NCBI RefSeq assembly: GCF_021596505.1
Contig: NZ_PJIZ01000013.1
Span: 39,996-103,995 of the forward strand
Length of the DNA stretch: 64,000 nucleotides
DNA from: Nostoc sp. CMAA1605
Lineage (GTDB): Bacteria; Cyanobacteriota; Cyanobacteriia; Cyanobacteriales; Nostocaceae
Reading direction: 5' to 3'
Shown: positions 8,912-18,630 of the stretch, in pieces
How positions within the stretch are numbered: the first letter of the stretch is position 1
How the letters are laid out: the number at the start of each line of letters is the position of its first letter
Program-made: the position numbers and the translations under genes
Notes under the pieces: model-generated
Seen by the model: only the letters and a program-made list of their open reading frames with translations
What the model was told of the DNA's origin: nothing
Databases searched by the model: none

Positions 8912-11485
8912 TGAAAAGTCAACCCCATCTCCCATTTCCGGTTCCTCGTTTTTACCCGTACATTGACTCTTGAGTAACTTTGTTGCTGCTTCACTATCTA
9001 AAGGCTGCGAGTAAAAATATCCTTGACCATATTCACAACCCAATAATTGCAGTTGATCTTGTTGTGTGATTGTCTCCACACCTTCAGCAATGACATTCAT
9101 ACCTAATGTGTGGCTTAACATGATAATTGTCCGCACAATGGCTGCATCTTCATTAGTTTCACCCATGCGGCTGACAAAGGAACGGTCTATTTTTAAGGTG
9201 TTAACTGGAAACCTGTGTAAATAACTTAAAGAAGAATATCCAGTACCAAAATCATCAATACTGAGACGAATATTTAAAGTTCTTAGTTGCAGCATAATCG
9301 TGATGGCAGTTTCTACATTTTTCATCGCCACACTTTCTGTAATTTCTAATTTTAAACTTGTCCCGTCTAATCCCGTTTTTTGCAGAATTTTTTGAATATA
9401 TTCCACTAAATCTGGTTGGGATAACTGCTGTCCCGAAATATTCACACTCATCATCAGTGGTGGTTCTTGCGGAAATTGAGATTGCCAACTAGATAACTGT
9501 GAACAAGCAGCTTCTAAAATCCACTGTCCTAAAGGAATAATTAAACCTGTTTCCTCAGCAATGGGAATAAATTCTACTGGGGAAATAAATCCATTTTGCG
9601 GATGCTTCCATCTTAAAAGAGCTTCAAAACCAACAATTTGATGATTTTCTAAGGAGACAATGGGTTGATAATAAAGAAAAAATTCCTGCTGTAAAACAGC
9701 CCGTCGCAAGTCTGTCTCTAACTGAAAACGTCTCACAACTTGGGTGTGCATTCCCACCGCAAATACTTCATGACGTGCTTTACCTAAGTCTTTGGCTAAA
9801 TACATAGCTGTGTGAGCATCCCGCAACATATCTTCGGGTTGATGCTCAAGTTGAATTTGATTGAAAGCGATACCGATACTGACGCTAGTAAATATCTCCT
9901 GCCCATTAATTTTAAAGGGAGAAGTCATCTGTTTTTGTAACTGGTCTGCAATGCTATTGGCAAAACTCGTTTCAGAAATATTTTCCAACAAAATCGCAAA
10001 CTCATCTCCCCCCACCCTGGCGATAACGCCTTTGCAGCCTATACAGCTAGATAATCTTTGGCTGAAGTTGATTAAAAATTGATCACCAACATAATGAGTT
10101 AAACTTTCATTGATCACTTTGAAACGGTCAATATCTAGAAACAATAAGGCAAAACAGTTATTTTTGCCTAGTCTCGACCTGTTGATGGCCGCTTGTAAAT
10201 ACTTGATAAATAGCGATCGATTAGGTAGCCTAGTCAAACTGTCATACAATGCAATCTGCCATTGTTTATATGCCATCACACAGACGGCTGTGGTGAGGAA
10301 GGTTAAGGCAGGTGGTAATAAAGGTATCCAGCCACTATATGTAAATATACTTAAGCAAATGCCATACAACACTGCTAGGGAAGCTGTTCCAGCTATTCCC
10401 AAAGCCAGTGGGTGTTGCAGTCGCCAAACTAAGACACCTCCACCTAATGCCCACAGCCAAATCCATAAGATTTCAGCCCATTCAGGCCAAAACCAAAACA
10501 GAGGGCGATTATCAACAATTGTACTGAGAATTTGACTCACCAGTTGAGTGTGTAATGTTACTCCTGAAACACCAGGGCTGGTTGATTTACTTGCACTGTA
10601 GGGAGTAAAAAACAAGTCTTTTAAACTTGGGGCGACAGTCCCAATTAGGACAACTTTGTTTTTCACCAAATTGGGGTCAAATTTATCCTGTAAAATATCA
10701 TTCAGTGATATCTTTTGTGCTACATTCTCGGCGGAACGATAGGAAATCAGGACTTGATAACCCGTACTGTCAACATTATGGTAACTACCTGCATCAGAAG
10801 ATATGGCAGGAAATCTGGTTTTTCCCAGATATAAAGCATCGGGAGTGACGCTGAGGGTAACACCCCGATTTGCCAAATATTTCAAGCTTAAGCGGAGGGC
10901 AAAAGAGTAAAATTTCTCTTCCCCGTCGTAAGCATAGATAAAATTACGACGTATCACCCCATCAGGGTCAACTACAAAATCGTTAAACCCAATTTGCTCT
11001 GAAGGTAGACCTGAAATGGGTGCAACGCCTTGAGCTTTTGAGTCTCCAAGGTTAGTAATGGTGACTACATTGGGCTTTTGCAGTTCTTTTAGCAGCATTT
11101 CCCGCCCTGGCGGGTGGGAAATGTTGCGATAAATATCTAAGCCAATGACCTTTGCTTGAGCTTTCTGTAACTTTTGTAAAACTTGGGCAAGGGTATGATC
11201 AGACAATGGCCATTGTTGCTGTTGTTGGAGGTCATCTTCAGTAATTCCTACAATTAACAGTCGCGGATCAGGCCCCGCATCTGCTTGCAAACGTACTAGA
11301 TGATCAAAAGCCGCTAGTTCTAATATTTGTAATCCACCCAGATGTCTGATGCCCAACAACAGCCCTGTCATCATCATACTGGCTACAATTACAGTCTGCT
11401 TGATACTCAAAGTTGGATATGGCCGCTTGAGATAAGTTAATACTGATGCTAGCGAATGAAGCTTTTTGAAGGATTGAATAATCAC
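8909..11485 (-). CDS. CHASE2-GGDEF-EAL cyclic di-GMP protein
   Basis: 858-aa membrane signalling protein. A transmembrane segment lies near residues 31-50, an extracytoplasmic CHASE2 sensor spans about 55-330, and three closely spaced membrane helices about 335-405. A GGDEF diguanylate cyclase domain follows (about 415-580, intact RVGGDEF), then an EAL phosphodiesterase domain (about 595-840, intact FEALLRW, DDFGTGYSSL, KIDRSF and EGVET). Both catalytic motifs look complete, so it could make or degrade c-di-GMP. It starts at ATG 11485. The next gene upstream on the same strand (DUF928) is 536 bp away, and a CHAT protein is divergent beyond that. Confidence 0.93.
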   Translation of the reverse strand: MIIQSFKKLHSLASVLTYLKRPYPTLSIKQTVIVASMMMTGLLLGIRHLGGLQILELAAFDHLVRLQADAGPDPRLLIVGITEDDLQQQQQWPLSDHTLAQVLQKLQKAQAKVIGLDIYRNISHPPGREMLLKELQKPNVVTITNLGDSKAQGVAPISGLPSEQIGFNDFVVDPDGVIRRNFIYAYDGEEKFYSFALRLSLKYLANRGVTLSVTPDALYLGKTRFPAISSDAGSYHNVDSTGYQVLISYRSAENVAQKISLNDILQDKFDPNLVKNKVVLIGTVAPSLKDLFFTPYSASKSTSPGVSGVTLHTQLVSQILSTIVDNRPLFWFWPEWAEILWIWLWALGGGVLVWRLQHPLALGIAGTASLAVLYGICLSIFTYSGWIPLLPPALTFLTTAVCVMAYKQWQIALYDSLTRLPNRSLFIKYLQAAINRSRLGKNNCFALLFLDIDRFKVINESLTHYVGDQFLINFSQRLSSCIGCKGVIARVGGDEFAILLENISETSFANSIADQLQKQMTSPFKINGQEIFTSVSIGIAFNQIQLEHQPEDMLRDAHTAMYLAKDLGKARHEVFAVGMHTQVVRRFQLETDLRRAVLQQEFFLYYQPIVSLENHQIVGFEALLRWKHPQNGFISPVEFIPIAEETGLIIPLGQWILEAACSQLSSWQSQFPQEPPLMMSVNISGQQLSQPDLVEYIQKILQKTGLDGTSLKLEITESVAMKNVETAITIMLQLRTLNIRLSIDDFGTGYSSLSYLHRFPVNTLKIDRSFVSRMGETNEDAAIVRTIIMLSHTLGMNVIAEGVETITQQDQLQLLGCEYGQGYFYSQPLDSEAATKLLKSQCTGKNEEPEMGDGVDFS

Positions 11486-12021
11486 AAAAAGTATTACTGT
11501 ATGAGGTAATTTCTATCTGAAACATCGATGACATCAAAAACTGCCCAACATTTGCAAGTAGGATTACACTTTTAGTTTAAATGCCCAACAAAGTGATTAT
11601 TGATAAAATCCTGAGTCAGCATGAACTTTTTACTGAGCATTCAATTGTGATGACTCAGTATCCAGTATTTTTGACTATACCAAACAGGACTTTCTCTAGC
11701 ACTATAGAACTGATGTACTCATCAAGAGAACATCTGTATTAGAAAAGCGAAGATTTAAAATAAAATTGCTTGATACACTTAGGCTTTAAGCAGGGTTTTT
11801 GGGATGTGAATTTCGCCTAATATTGGCGTGGCATGGTTTCGAGAAGCTATACTTTTTGCTCACGCTGGTATCAGTGTCAGACAGTAAAAGACTGGAGCTA
11901 AGGCTCACACGATTGGCTGAAAACTGGATCTTGGAAATTTTGCCCTTCTCTACGGGACGCTACGCTAACGGTTGACGCTCTTGTATCGCTAACGCTACGC
12001 TAACACCACTTGTTAATAGAC
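11486..12021. other. Intergenic region with a GC-rich dispersed repeat
   Basis: No gene recognised. Positions about 11944-12003 carry the repeat CTACGGGACGCTACGCTAAC, followed by CGCTAACGCTACGCTAAC. A related CTGCGGGACGCTACGCGAAC copy occurs at 56475-56494. The rest is AT-rich and should contain the promoter of the CHASE2 gene. Confidence 0.5.
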
Positions 12022-12783
12022 TTATCTCACCGCAGAAGATATTTCATTGAGATTCGCATCTACAATACCTTCTTGGGCAATTACTTCTAACTTGAGTGCT
12101 TGTAACACCTGTAACCATTTAGCTGTTAGCTGGGGATCACGGGGGTTTTGGTGGCGTAAAGTTGCTAATTTTACTAGTGCATCTTGCCAGATACCTAAAT
12201 TAGCGTAAATATTAACTTGTTCTGTAGACGTTGCAGATTCTAACTGTTGAGCAATGTTTGGTTCTAATTTGACTCTGCTAATCCAACCGTCTACGGAAAT
12301 GTCATTTTCTCTTTTGTCTGGATTGCAGATCATAGAGAAAAACCAACGATATTTTTTACCAACGGCAAGTTGCGGTAGAGAACTCTGATCAAGCAGACTC
12401 ATACTCACAATACCTGGATATTTGTTAGTAGTGAAACTTTTCTCATACATTATATTTTCTTGTTCATCTTGTAAAACGAACTCCAACGTTTTGGGTGTGG
12501 CGGTAGGCGGTAAATATATAAATAAATTCGGTTTTGGTGATGTTGTCAGTAGTAAATTGCTTTCTGGGATTAATGCAATCAGCTTTTTATCGCCAAATGA
12601 ACATTCCCCACGCGTTCCCCCTCCGACTCTGCGTCCGGGTAAACCTTCTCTCCCTTTAGAAGATTGTGCCATTACCTGTTGTGGATAACTATTAGCAGAT
12701 ATGACAAGGAACATTAAGGAAAGAATCGTGGATATTTTTTTTAACTGAGTCTTCTTGCTGAACATATGCCTAGCCTGATTCAT
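12022..12783 (-). CDS. DUF928 domain-containing protein
   Basis: 253-aa exported protein. A Sec signal peptide (about residues 16-40, hydrophobic LSLMFLVISANS then VMAQS) is followed by a DUF928-type region (RVGGGTRGEC, LIALIPESN, FIYLPPT, YRWFFSMIC). Molecular function is not known. In cyanobacterial genomes DUF928 genes are often seen next to CHASE2 and CHAT genes, as here. A second ATG seven codons in is an equally possible start. Family assignment is from recognised motifs. Confidence 0.75.
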   Translation of the reverse strand: MNQARHMFSKKTQLKKISTILSLMFLVISANSYPQQVMAQSSKGREGLPGRRVGGGTRGECSFGDKKLIALIPESNLLLTTSPKPNLFIYLPPTATPKTLEFVLQDEQENIMYEKSFTTNKYPGIVSMSLLDQSSLPQLAVGKKYRWFFSMICNPDKRENDISVDGWISRVKLEPNIAQQLESATSTEQVNIYANLGIWQDALVKLATLRHQNPRDPQLTAKWLQVLQALKLEVIAQEGIVDANLNEISSAVR

Positions 12784-13725
12784 TGTATATGAGATAAGCT
12801 GATGAGCATTTAAGTTTCATAAAACCAAGCTGAACCCTTTACTAAAAGTGACTCATCCTGGAAAAATGAATAATGATGAGGTTTGTTTGATTAAATGACA
12901 GATACTGATTGTAGTCTAGTATAAAATAAGGCATTTATTTTGAGACAATAGAAGTATACGCCAGTTTAATTAATACATACAGAGTTGAGAGCGACAACAA
13001 TTTACTGAGTTGTAAATTATACTAAATCTCACATTGTTTGATTGTGAATTAAATTTAGTAGTAAGGGGATTTTGCGTGTCAATTTTATACTAAACATAGT
13101 TAATGAAATCGGGTATTTATCGGTACTCTTTTTAATAGTATTTTAAAGATTGAACTTATGCTATAGAACTTCTGGATTATTCTTCCCTATTGGTTCTCAT
13201 GACTAACAGAGAGCAAAGTTAGAGAACCTAGCGGTAGTGAAAAAAAGACGGATGAGATTGTAAATGGTTACTATAGAAAGTTTGGTTATGACCATAGGCA
13301 ATTTACGTATAAATACAGATTTATTGATGCGATGCTCTTGATAAAGATGCCGTGGGAATTTTTTTTAGCCAGCTAAATATCATTGATATTACTAAGTAAA
13401 GATCGTCGATTTGCCATAGAAGAATATTTTACTAGGGTAAATTATCAGTAGTTTTACTATAAGAATCCGACTTGATAATTAAACTTACTTACGTAGACAG
13501 GGAACTCTTCACAGGGAACAGAGGTGTACCTAGCTTTGCAGGAAGCAAAGATAATTTCTCTATTGTCTTGAGTTGCTTTTGACGGATTTTGATGCGTCCA
13601 AAACAGTATCGGATATCAAATTGGGATAGATATAGGAATCTGATTTGATGAAGGAACTGTACAAAGTTTTTTTCAAAAATACAATAAGAATCCTATAGTC
13701 TTGTTTCTAACTGTGGGAATAGTTT
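12784..13725. other. Long AT-rich divergent intergenic region
   Basis: About 940 bp between the DUF928 and CHAT genes. No open frame with domain-like sequence and no tandem repeat or RNA gene recognised. It probably holds divergent promoters. The 3' end (13740-13772) runs into AATCCAAAATTC-type repeat that overlaps the first codons of the CHAT gene. Confidence 0.4.
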
Positions 13726-16395
13726 ATGAATCAGGGGTTTGCATCCAAAATTCAAAATCCAAAATCCAAAATAGGGATGAAATATTTCTCTTTTAGGCAT
13801 AAATACTCTATTCGGGACTACCGTCGATTTTGTGTTTTTATCCTTTGGACTTTGTTAGGAATAGTGTTAGCGGTTGTGTTAGGGGTAGGAATTTTGCCTG
13901 TTTCTCTACCCAAGTCTTTACCGTTAGCGATCGCCCATGCTCAAGTAGTGAGTGAGACTGCACAACAGGAGCAACAAGGGAGAGTTTACTATGAAACAGA
14001 AAGTTTTGCTCAAGCTATCCAGGTTTGGCAACAGGTGCTTCAGGTGTATCAATCGCGCCAAGATAGATTAAATCAGGCTAGGGTATTGAGCAACCTTGCA
14101 TTGGCATATCAAAAACTGGGACAATGGCCACAAGCGACTCAAGCAATTTCAGCAAGTTTGCAATTCGCTTCAGCCCAACAGGGTAAGTATTCGCAAGCAG
14201 AGTTAAAAGTCTTGGCGCAGGCTTTAAATACACAAGGCAGTCTACAGTTAGCGAAGGGAGATACACAAGCAGCACTTACCACCTGGGAAAAAGCCCATAG
14301 TAAATATACTCAAGCCCAAGATGAAAGGGGAGTGATTCGGACTCTGGTGAATCAAGCCCAAGCTTTGAAGGTTTTAGGATTACACCGTCAAGCCTTGTCA
14401 AGACTCAATCAAGCTCATGAAATCCTGCAAAAACAGCCGGAATCGTTAATTAAAGCGGCTGCATTACGCAATTTAGGTATTAACTTGCGGTTGGTGGGAA
14501 ATGTAGTCCAAGCCAAGCAAGTTTTACAACAAAGTTTAGCGATCGCCCAAAAATTGCAATCTCCACTAGACATCAGTGCAGCTTTCATCGATTTGGGTAA
14601 TGTAGCTCGTGTCCAGTCCGATTTACCCGCAGCTTTGCAATTATACACACAGGCGGCGGCGACTTCTCCTTCTCAATATCTGCAAGTCCGCGCCCAACTT
14701 AACCAATTAAACGTTGCTATTGACACCAAACAATGGACATTAGCGCAGTCTTTACAGCAATCAATTCCAGCAAAATTGACGGCATTACCAAATAGTCGTC
14801 ATACTATTTACGCCCAGTTAAATTTTGCCCAAAGTCTAGTTCGTCTCCAGCAAGCCGATATTCCCGACACGCCAAATTTAGAGAAAATTGCTCAATTAGT
14901 TGCCAACACAGTAGTTCAGGCGGAAAATTTAGGGGATAGATACGCCCAAGCCTATGCACGCGGTAAACTAGGTAGGCTGTATGAAAAAACACAGCAGTGG
15001 TCGATAGCTGAAGATTTAACCCAGCAAGCCTTAGCCTTAGCTGAAACCATCAACGCACCGGAACTAGCTTATAGTTGGCAATGGCAATTAGGCAGAATAT
15101 TGAGAAAACAAGGAGAGATAACTAAAGCGATCGCAGCTTATACTCAAGCTGTGAACACGCTGAAATCCCTGAGAAATGACTTAGTTGCAGTTGATCCTGA
15201 TATTCAGTTTTCCTTTCAAGAAAGCGTCGAACCTGTTTATCGAGGACTAGTGAGTTTGTTGTTACAACCAAATCAACAATCTGACTCAGAAGCTTTAAAT
15301 CAAGCCCGTCAACTCATGGAGTCCTTACAGGTAGCAGAATTAGAAGATTTCTTTCGGGAAGCTTGCTTGGATCTCAAACCCACACTAATCGATAAATTTG
15401 ATAATCAAGCCGCAATTGTTTATCCGATTATCTTAGCTGACCGATTAGAAATTGTTCTCAGTTTGCCACAAAAACCGCTACAGCACTATAGCATTCCTGT
15501 GCCGCAAACCGAACTAGAAACCACAGTAGAAAAACTGCGACAAATGCTAGTCATTCGTAGTAGAAAATCGTTTCTGCCATTGTCCAGAAAACTCTACGAT
15601 TGGTTGATTCGTCCAGTAGAAAATGACCTAGAGACAAGTCAAACTAAAACATTAGTCTTTGTTTTAGATGGTGTGTTGCGGAATATTCCCATGAATAGCC
15701 TCAACGATGGACAGAAATACTTATTAGAAAAATATGCGATCGCCTTAACACCAGGATTACAATTACTCCCTTCCTTAAAACTACAACAGGAAAAAGTGCA
15801 GGTACTGGGCGCAGGCTTAACTGAAGCTAGACAAGGTTTTTCTGCCCTAGATTATGTTGCCCAAGAGATGAAAATGATTAAGTCAAAAATCTCTAGTCAA
15901 GTGCTACTCAATCAAGAATTTACCCTCAAAAATCTCCGAAATAAAATTCAAGACGACTTTTTCCCGATAGTTCATATCGCTACACATGGAAAATTTAGTT
16001 CCAGAGCTATAGACACATTTATTTTAGCTTGGAATGAAAAAATCAAAATTGATGACTTAGATAATCTTTTACAAGCACCAGGGAAAAAACCACAAAAAGC
16101 CGTAGAACTTTTAGTATTAAGTGCGTGTGAAACCGCCACAGGAGACAAGCGGGCTGCTTTGGGATTGGCAGGAATTGCCGTGAGAACTGGAGTTAGGAGT
16201 ACATTAGCCACACTATGGTCTGTAAATGATGAAGCTACCGCCGAGTTAATGGGTTTATTTTATAAGGAATTAACTAACACAAAGCAATCTAAAGCTGAAG
16301 CTTTACGTCAAGCTCAATTAACTCTTTTAAAAAATCCCAAATATGAGCATCCTGTCTATTGGTCGCCCTATATTTTAGTAGGAAATTGGCTATAA
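13726..16395 (+). CDS. TPR-CHAT domain protein (caspase-like peptidase fold)
   Basis: 889-aa protein. One membrane anchor lies near residues 35-60 (WTLLGIVLAVVLGVG), followed by about ten TPR-like helical repeats (85-480) and a C-terminal CHAT domain (about 600-889). CHAT is a caspase-related cysteine-peptidase fold. The expected dyad is present: His in VHIATHGKF (about residue 751) and Cys in VLSACETATG (about residue 800). The first ~17 residues come from the dispersed AATCCAAAATTC repeat, so the ATG 17 codons in (MKYFSFRH) may be the real start. It is divergent from DUF928 and close to a CHASE2 protein. Substrate unknown. Confidence 0.88.
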   Translation: MNQGFASKIQNPKSKIGMKYFSFRHKYSIRDYRRFCVFILWTLLGIVLAVVLGVGILPVSLPKSLPLAIAHAQVVSETAQQEQQGRVYYETESFAQAIQVWQQVLQVYQSRQDRLNQARVLSNLALAYQKLGQWPQATQAISASLQFASAQQGKYSQAELKVLAQALNTQGSLQLAKGDTQAALTTWEKAHSKYTQAQDERGVIRTLVNQAQALKVLGLHRQALSRLNQAHEILQKQPESLIKAAALRNLGINLRLVGNVVQAKQVLQQSLAIAQKLQSPLDISAAFIDLGNVARVQSDLPAALQLYTQAAATSPSQYLQVRAQLNQLNVAIDTKQWTLAQSLQQSIPAKLTALPNSRHTIYAQLNFAQSLVRLQQADIPDTPNLEKIAQLVANTVVQAENLGDRYAQAYARGKLGRLYEKTQQWSIAEDLTQQALALAETINAPELAYSWQWQLGRILRKQGEITKAIAAYTQAVNTLKSLRNDLVAVDPDIQFSFQESVEPVYRGLVSLLLQPNQQSDSEALNQARQLMESLQVAELEDFFREACLDLKPTLIDKFDNQAAIVYPIILADRLEIVLSLPQKPLQHYSIPVPQTELETTVEKLRQMLVIRSRKSFLPLSRKLYDWLIRPVENDLETSQTKTLVFVLDGVLRNIPMNSLNDGQKYLLEKYAIALTPGLQLLPSLKLQQEKVQVLGAGLTEARQGFSALDYVAQEMKMIKSKISSQVLLNQEFTLKNLRNKIQDDFFPIVHIATHGKFSSRAIDTFILAWNEKIKIDDLDNLLQAPGKKPQKAVELLVLSACETATGDKRAALGLAGIAVRTGVRSTLATLWSVNDEATAELMGLFYKELTNTKQSKAEALRQAQLTLLKNPKYEHPVYWSPYILVGNWL

Positions 16396-16539
16396 TAACG
16401 CGATGTGCAACTTATTTGTGAAACCACTCTCCAAACCTCTCCCCTGCAAGGAGAGAGGCTTTAAATCTTGCTCCCCTTCCCTACAAGGTAAGGGGTTGGG
16501 GGTTAGGTTTAAGAGAAAGTTGCACACGGCGTTATAATA
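16391..16539. repeat. MITE-like element with GTTGCACA/TGTGCAAC ends
   Basis: About 149 bp with imperfect terminal inverted repeats (TATAATAACGCGATGTGCAA at left, TTGCACACGGCGTTATAATA at right). The interior has CCTCTCC/GGAGAGG and AAGGGGTTGGGGGTT words. It begins within the last codons and stop of the CHAT gene. Non-coding. Confidence 0.75.
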
Positions 16540-16637
16540 CTATTTATATGTAAAGCTGCGCTAAATATTCACTTTTTCAACGCCCAAGTACACAGAGATT
16601 TTCTGATAATAAAACAAACTCCACTAGTAAAATTCAA

Positions 16638-17231
16638 ATGGCAACTGTCACCCTCAACGTTCCACCAGCCGTAGGTCTTACAGATGAGCAGTTTTATCAA
16701 CTGTGCATAGCCAACGATAAATGGCGGATAGAATTGACCGCACAAGGAGAGTTAATTATTATGCCCCCAACTGGCGGCGAAAGCGGCATCAGAAATTCAG
16801 ATTTAAATCTAGAACTAGGATTATGGAATCGTCAAGCAAAACTAGGAAAAGTCTTTGACTCCTCAACAGAATTTCGCCTACCCAATGGGGCTTTTCGTTC
16901 ACCGGATGTAGCGTGGGTAAAAAAAGAACGTTGGGAAGCATTAACGGCTGAACAAAGACGACGCTTTCCGCCACTCTCGCCAGATTTTGTTATTGAACTG
17001 CGTTCTGAAACCGATTCCTTAAAAAAATTAAGGGCGAAAATGCAGGAATATCGAGATCATGGGGTGCGTCTCGGTTGGTTAATTGACCCTCAAACACCTT
17101 TAGTAGAAATTTATCGTCCAGGTTTGGAAGTAGAAACCCTTAATTTCTCCATAGACCAACCACCACAACTTTCAGGAGAAGATGTATTACCAGGATTTGT
17201 CCTAGATTTAAGCCTCATCCTCAACCCGTAA
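16638..17231 (+). CDS. Uma2 family endonuclease-like protein (DUF820)
   Basis: 197-aa protein of the Uma2/DUF820 family, PD-(D/E)XK nuclease fold, very expanded in cyanobacteria. The motifs are RIELTAQGELIIMPPTGGESG, SPDVAWVKKERW with the active-site Asp, and DFVIELRSETD with E-X-R in place of the usual E-X-K. It ends with GWLIDPQ and VLPGFVLDL. Biological role of the family is unsettled. It differs clearly from the two Uma2 genes at 27 and 31 kb. Confidence 0.85.
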   Translation: MATVTLNVPPAVGLTDEQFYQLCIANDKWRIELTAQGELIIMPPTGGESGIRNSDLNLELGLWNRQAKLGKVFDSSTEFRLPNGAFRSPDVAWVKKERWEALTAEQRRRFPPLSPDFVIELRSETDSLKKLRAKMQEYRDHGVRLGWLIDPQTPLVEIYRPGLEVETLNFSIDQPPQLSGEDVLPGFVLDLSLILNP

Positions 17232-17275
17232 AAAAACTTTGAGGCAACCGAACCGTGTTGCGTGGAGATTGAAAC

Positions 17276-17344
17276 CCCCACACCCTTACACCCTTACACC
17301 CTTACACCCTTACACCCCTACACCCCTACACCCCTACACCCCTA
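17276..17344. repeat. Tandem repeat, ACACCCTT/ACACCCCT units
   Basis: About eight 7-9-bp units CACCCTTA then CACCCCTA in the gap between the Uma2 and M20 genes. Low-complexity intergenic repeat with no coding or obvious regulatory role. Confidence 0.85.
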
Positions 17345-17420
17345 ATAAAACCCAATTCCCCATGCCCAATTTTAAATCCCTATCTATCATGGAACAAAGC
17401 CTGTAAATTAAAATCAAGCA

Positions 17421-18602
17421 ATGCTGACCCTGATTAAAGATTTAGCCACAAAACTAGCACCCCGCCTCATCGAGATTCGTCGTCACATTCACTCTCATCC
17501 AGAACTTAGCGGTCAAGAATATCAAACTGCGGCGTTTGTGGCCGGTGTCTTATCGTCCAGTGGTCTGCGTGTACAGGAGGGAGTTGGTAAAACTGGTGTG
17601 GTGGGAGAACTACACGGTAGCAGTCAAGATCAGCCATTCCTGGCGATTCGTACTGATATGGATGCTTTACCCATTCAAGAATCTACCGCCTTGGAATATG
17701 CTTCCCGCAAAGAAGGAGTGATGCACGCTTGTGGACATGATGTGCATACAACAGTGGGTTTGGGAACAGCAATGGTACTTTCCCAGATGGCGGAGGAGTT
17801 AGGCGGAAATGTGCGGTTTTTATTTCAGCCTGCGGAGGAAATCGCCCAAGGCGCGAGTTGGATGATTGAAGATGGAGTAATGAAAAATGTTGCGGCTATC
17901 TTAGGGGTTCATGTTTTCCCTTCTATTTCGGCTGGTTCAATTGGTGTACGTTATGGGGCATTGACGGCGGCGGCGGATGATTTAGAAATTATCATTATGG
18001 GCGAATCTGGTCATGGTGCGCGTCCCCATGAAGCGATTGACGCAATTTGGATTGCTGCACAGGTGATTACCGCTTTGCAACAAGCCATCAGCCGCACTCA
18101 AAACCCTTTGCGTCCGGTGGTGTTGAGTATTGGAAAGATTAACGGCGGTCGAGCGTCTAATGTGATTGCTGATAAAGTCCAGTTATTAGGAACAGTGCGA
18201 TCGCTCCACCCAGAAACCCGCGCTCAACTCCCCAACTGGATTGAAAAAATTGTCGCTAATGTTTGTCATTCCTATGGTGCAGGTTATCAAGTGAATTATC
18301 ACCAAGGTGTACCAGGTGTAAATAATGACTATGCACTCACACAACTATTTCAGTCAGCCGGAGAAGAAGCTTGGGGAAGCGATCGCGTCCAAGTTTTACC
18401 AGAACCCTCTCTAGGTGCAGAAGATTTTTCCGTATATTTAGAACACGTTCCTGGGGCAATGTTTCGCTTAGGTGTAGGCTATTCAGACCGAATTATCAAC
18501 CATCCCTTACATCATCCTGAATTTGAAGTCAATGAATCTGCTATTGTGACAGGAGTAATTACAATGGCTTACGCCGCGTGTAAGTATTTTCAACCAAGAT
18601 AA
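17421..18602 (+). CDS. M20 family amidohydrolase (N-acyl amino acid hydrolase-like)
   Basis: 393-aa cytoplasmic metallopeptidase/amidohydrolase of the M20D group. Signatures are RRHIHSHPELSGQE, RTDMDALPI, the metal-binding MHACGHDVHTT, FQPAEE with the catalytic Glu pair, and SLGAEDFSVYLE near the C-terminus. Such enzymes remove acyl groups from amino acids (hippurate, acetyl or auxin conjugates); the actual substrate cannot be read from sequence. It is followed 28 bp later by the conserved unknown gene at 18631, possibly co-transcribed. Confidence 0.9.
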   Translation: MLTLIKDLATKLAPRLIEIRRHIHSHPELSGQEYQTAAFVAGVLSSSGLRVQEGVGKTGVVGELHGSSQDQPFLAIRTDMDALPIQESTALEYASRKEGVMHACGHDVHTTVGLGTAMVLSQMAEELGGNVRFLFQPAEEIAQGASWMIEDGVMKNVAAILGVHVFPSISAGSIGVRYGALTAAADDLEIIIMGESGHGARPHEAIDAIWIAAQVITALQQAISRTQNPLRPVVLSIGKINGGRASNVIADKVQLLGTVRSLHPETRAQLPNWIEKIVANVCHSYGAGYQVNYHQGVPGVNNDYALTQLFQSAGEEAWGSDRVQVLPEPSLGAEDFSVYLEHVPGAMFRLGVGYSDRIINHPLHHPEFEVNESAIVTGVITMAYAACKYFQPR

Positions 18603-18630
18603 ATCTTCAACTTACTGACGGAGATGATTC

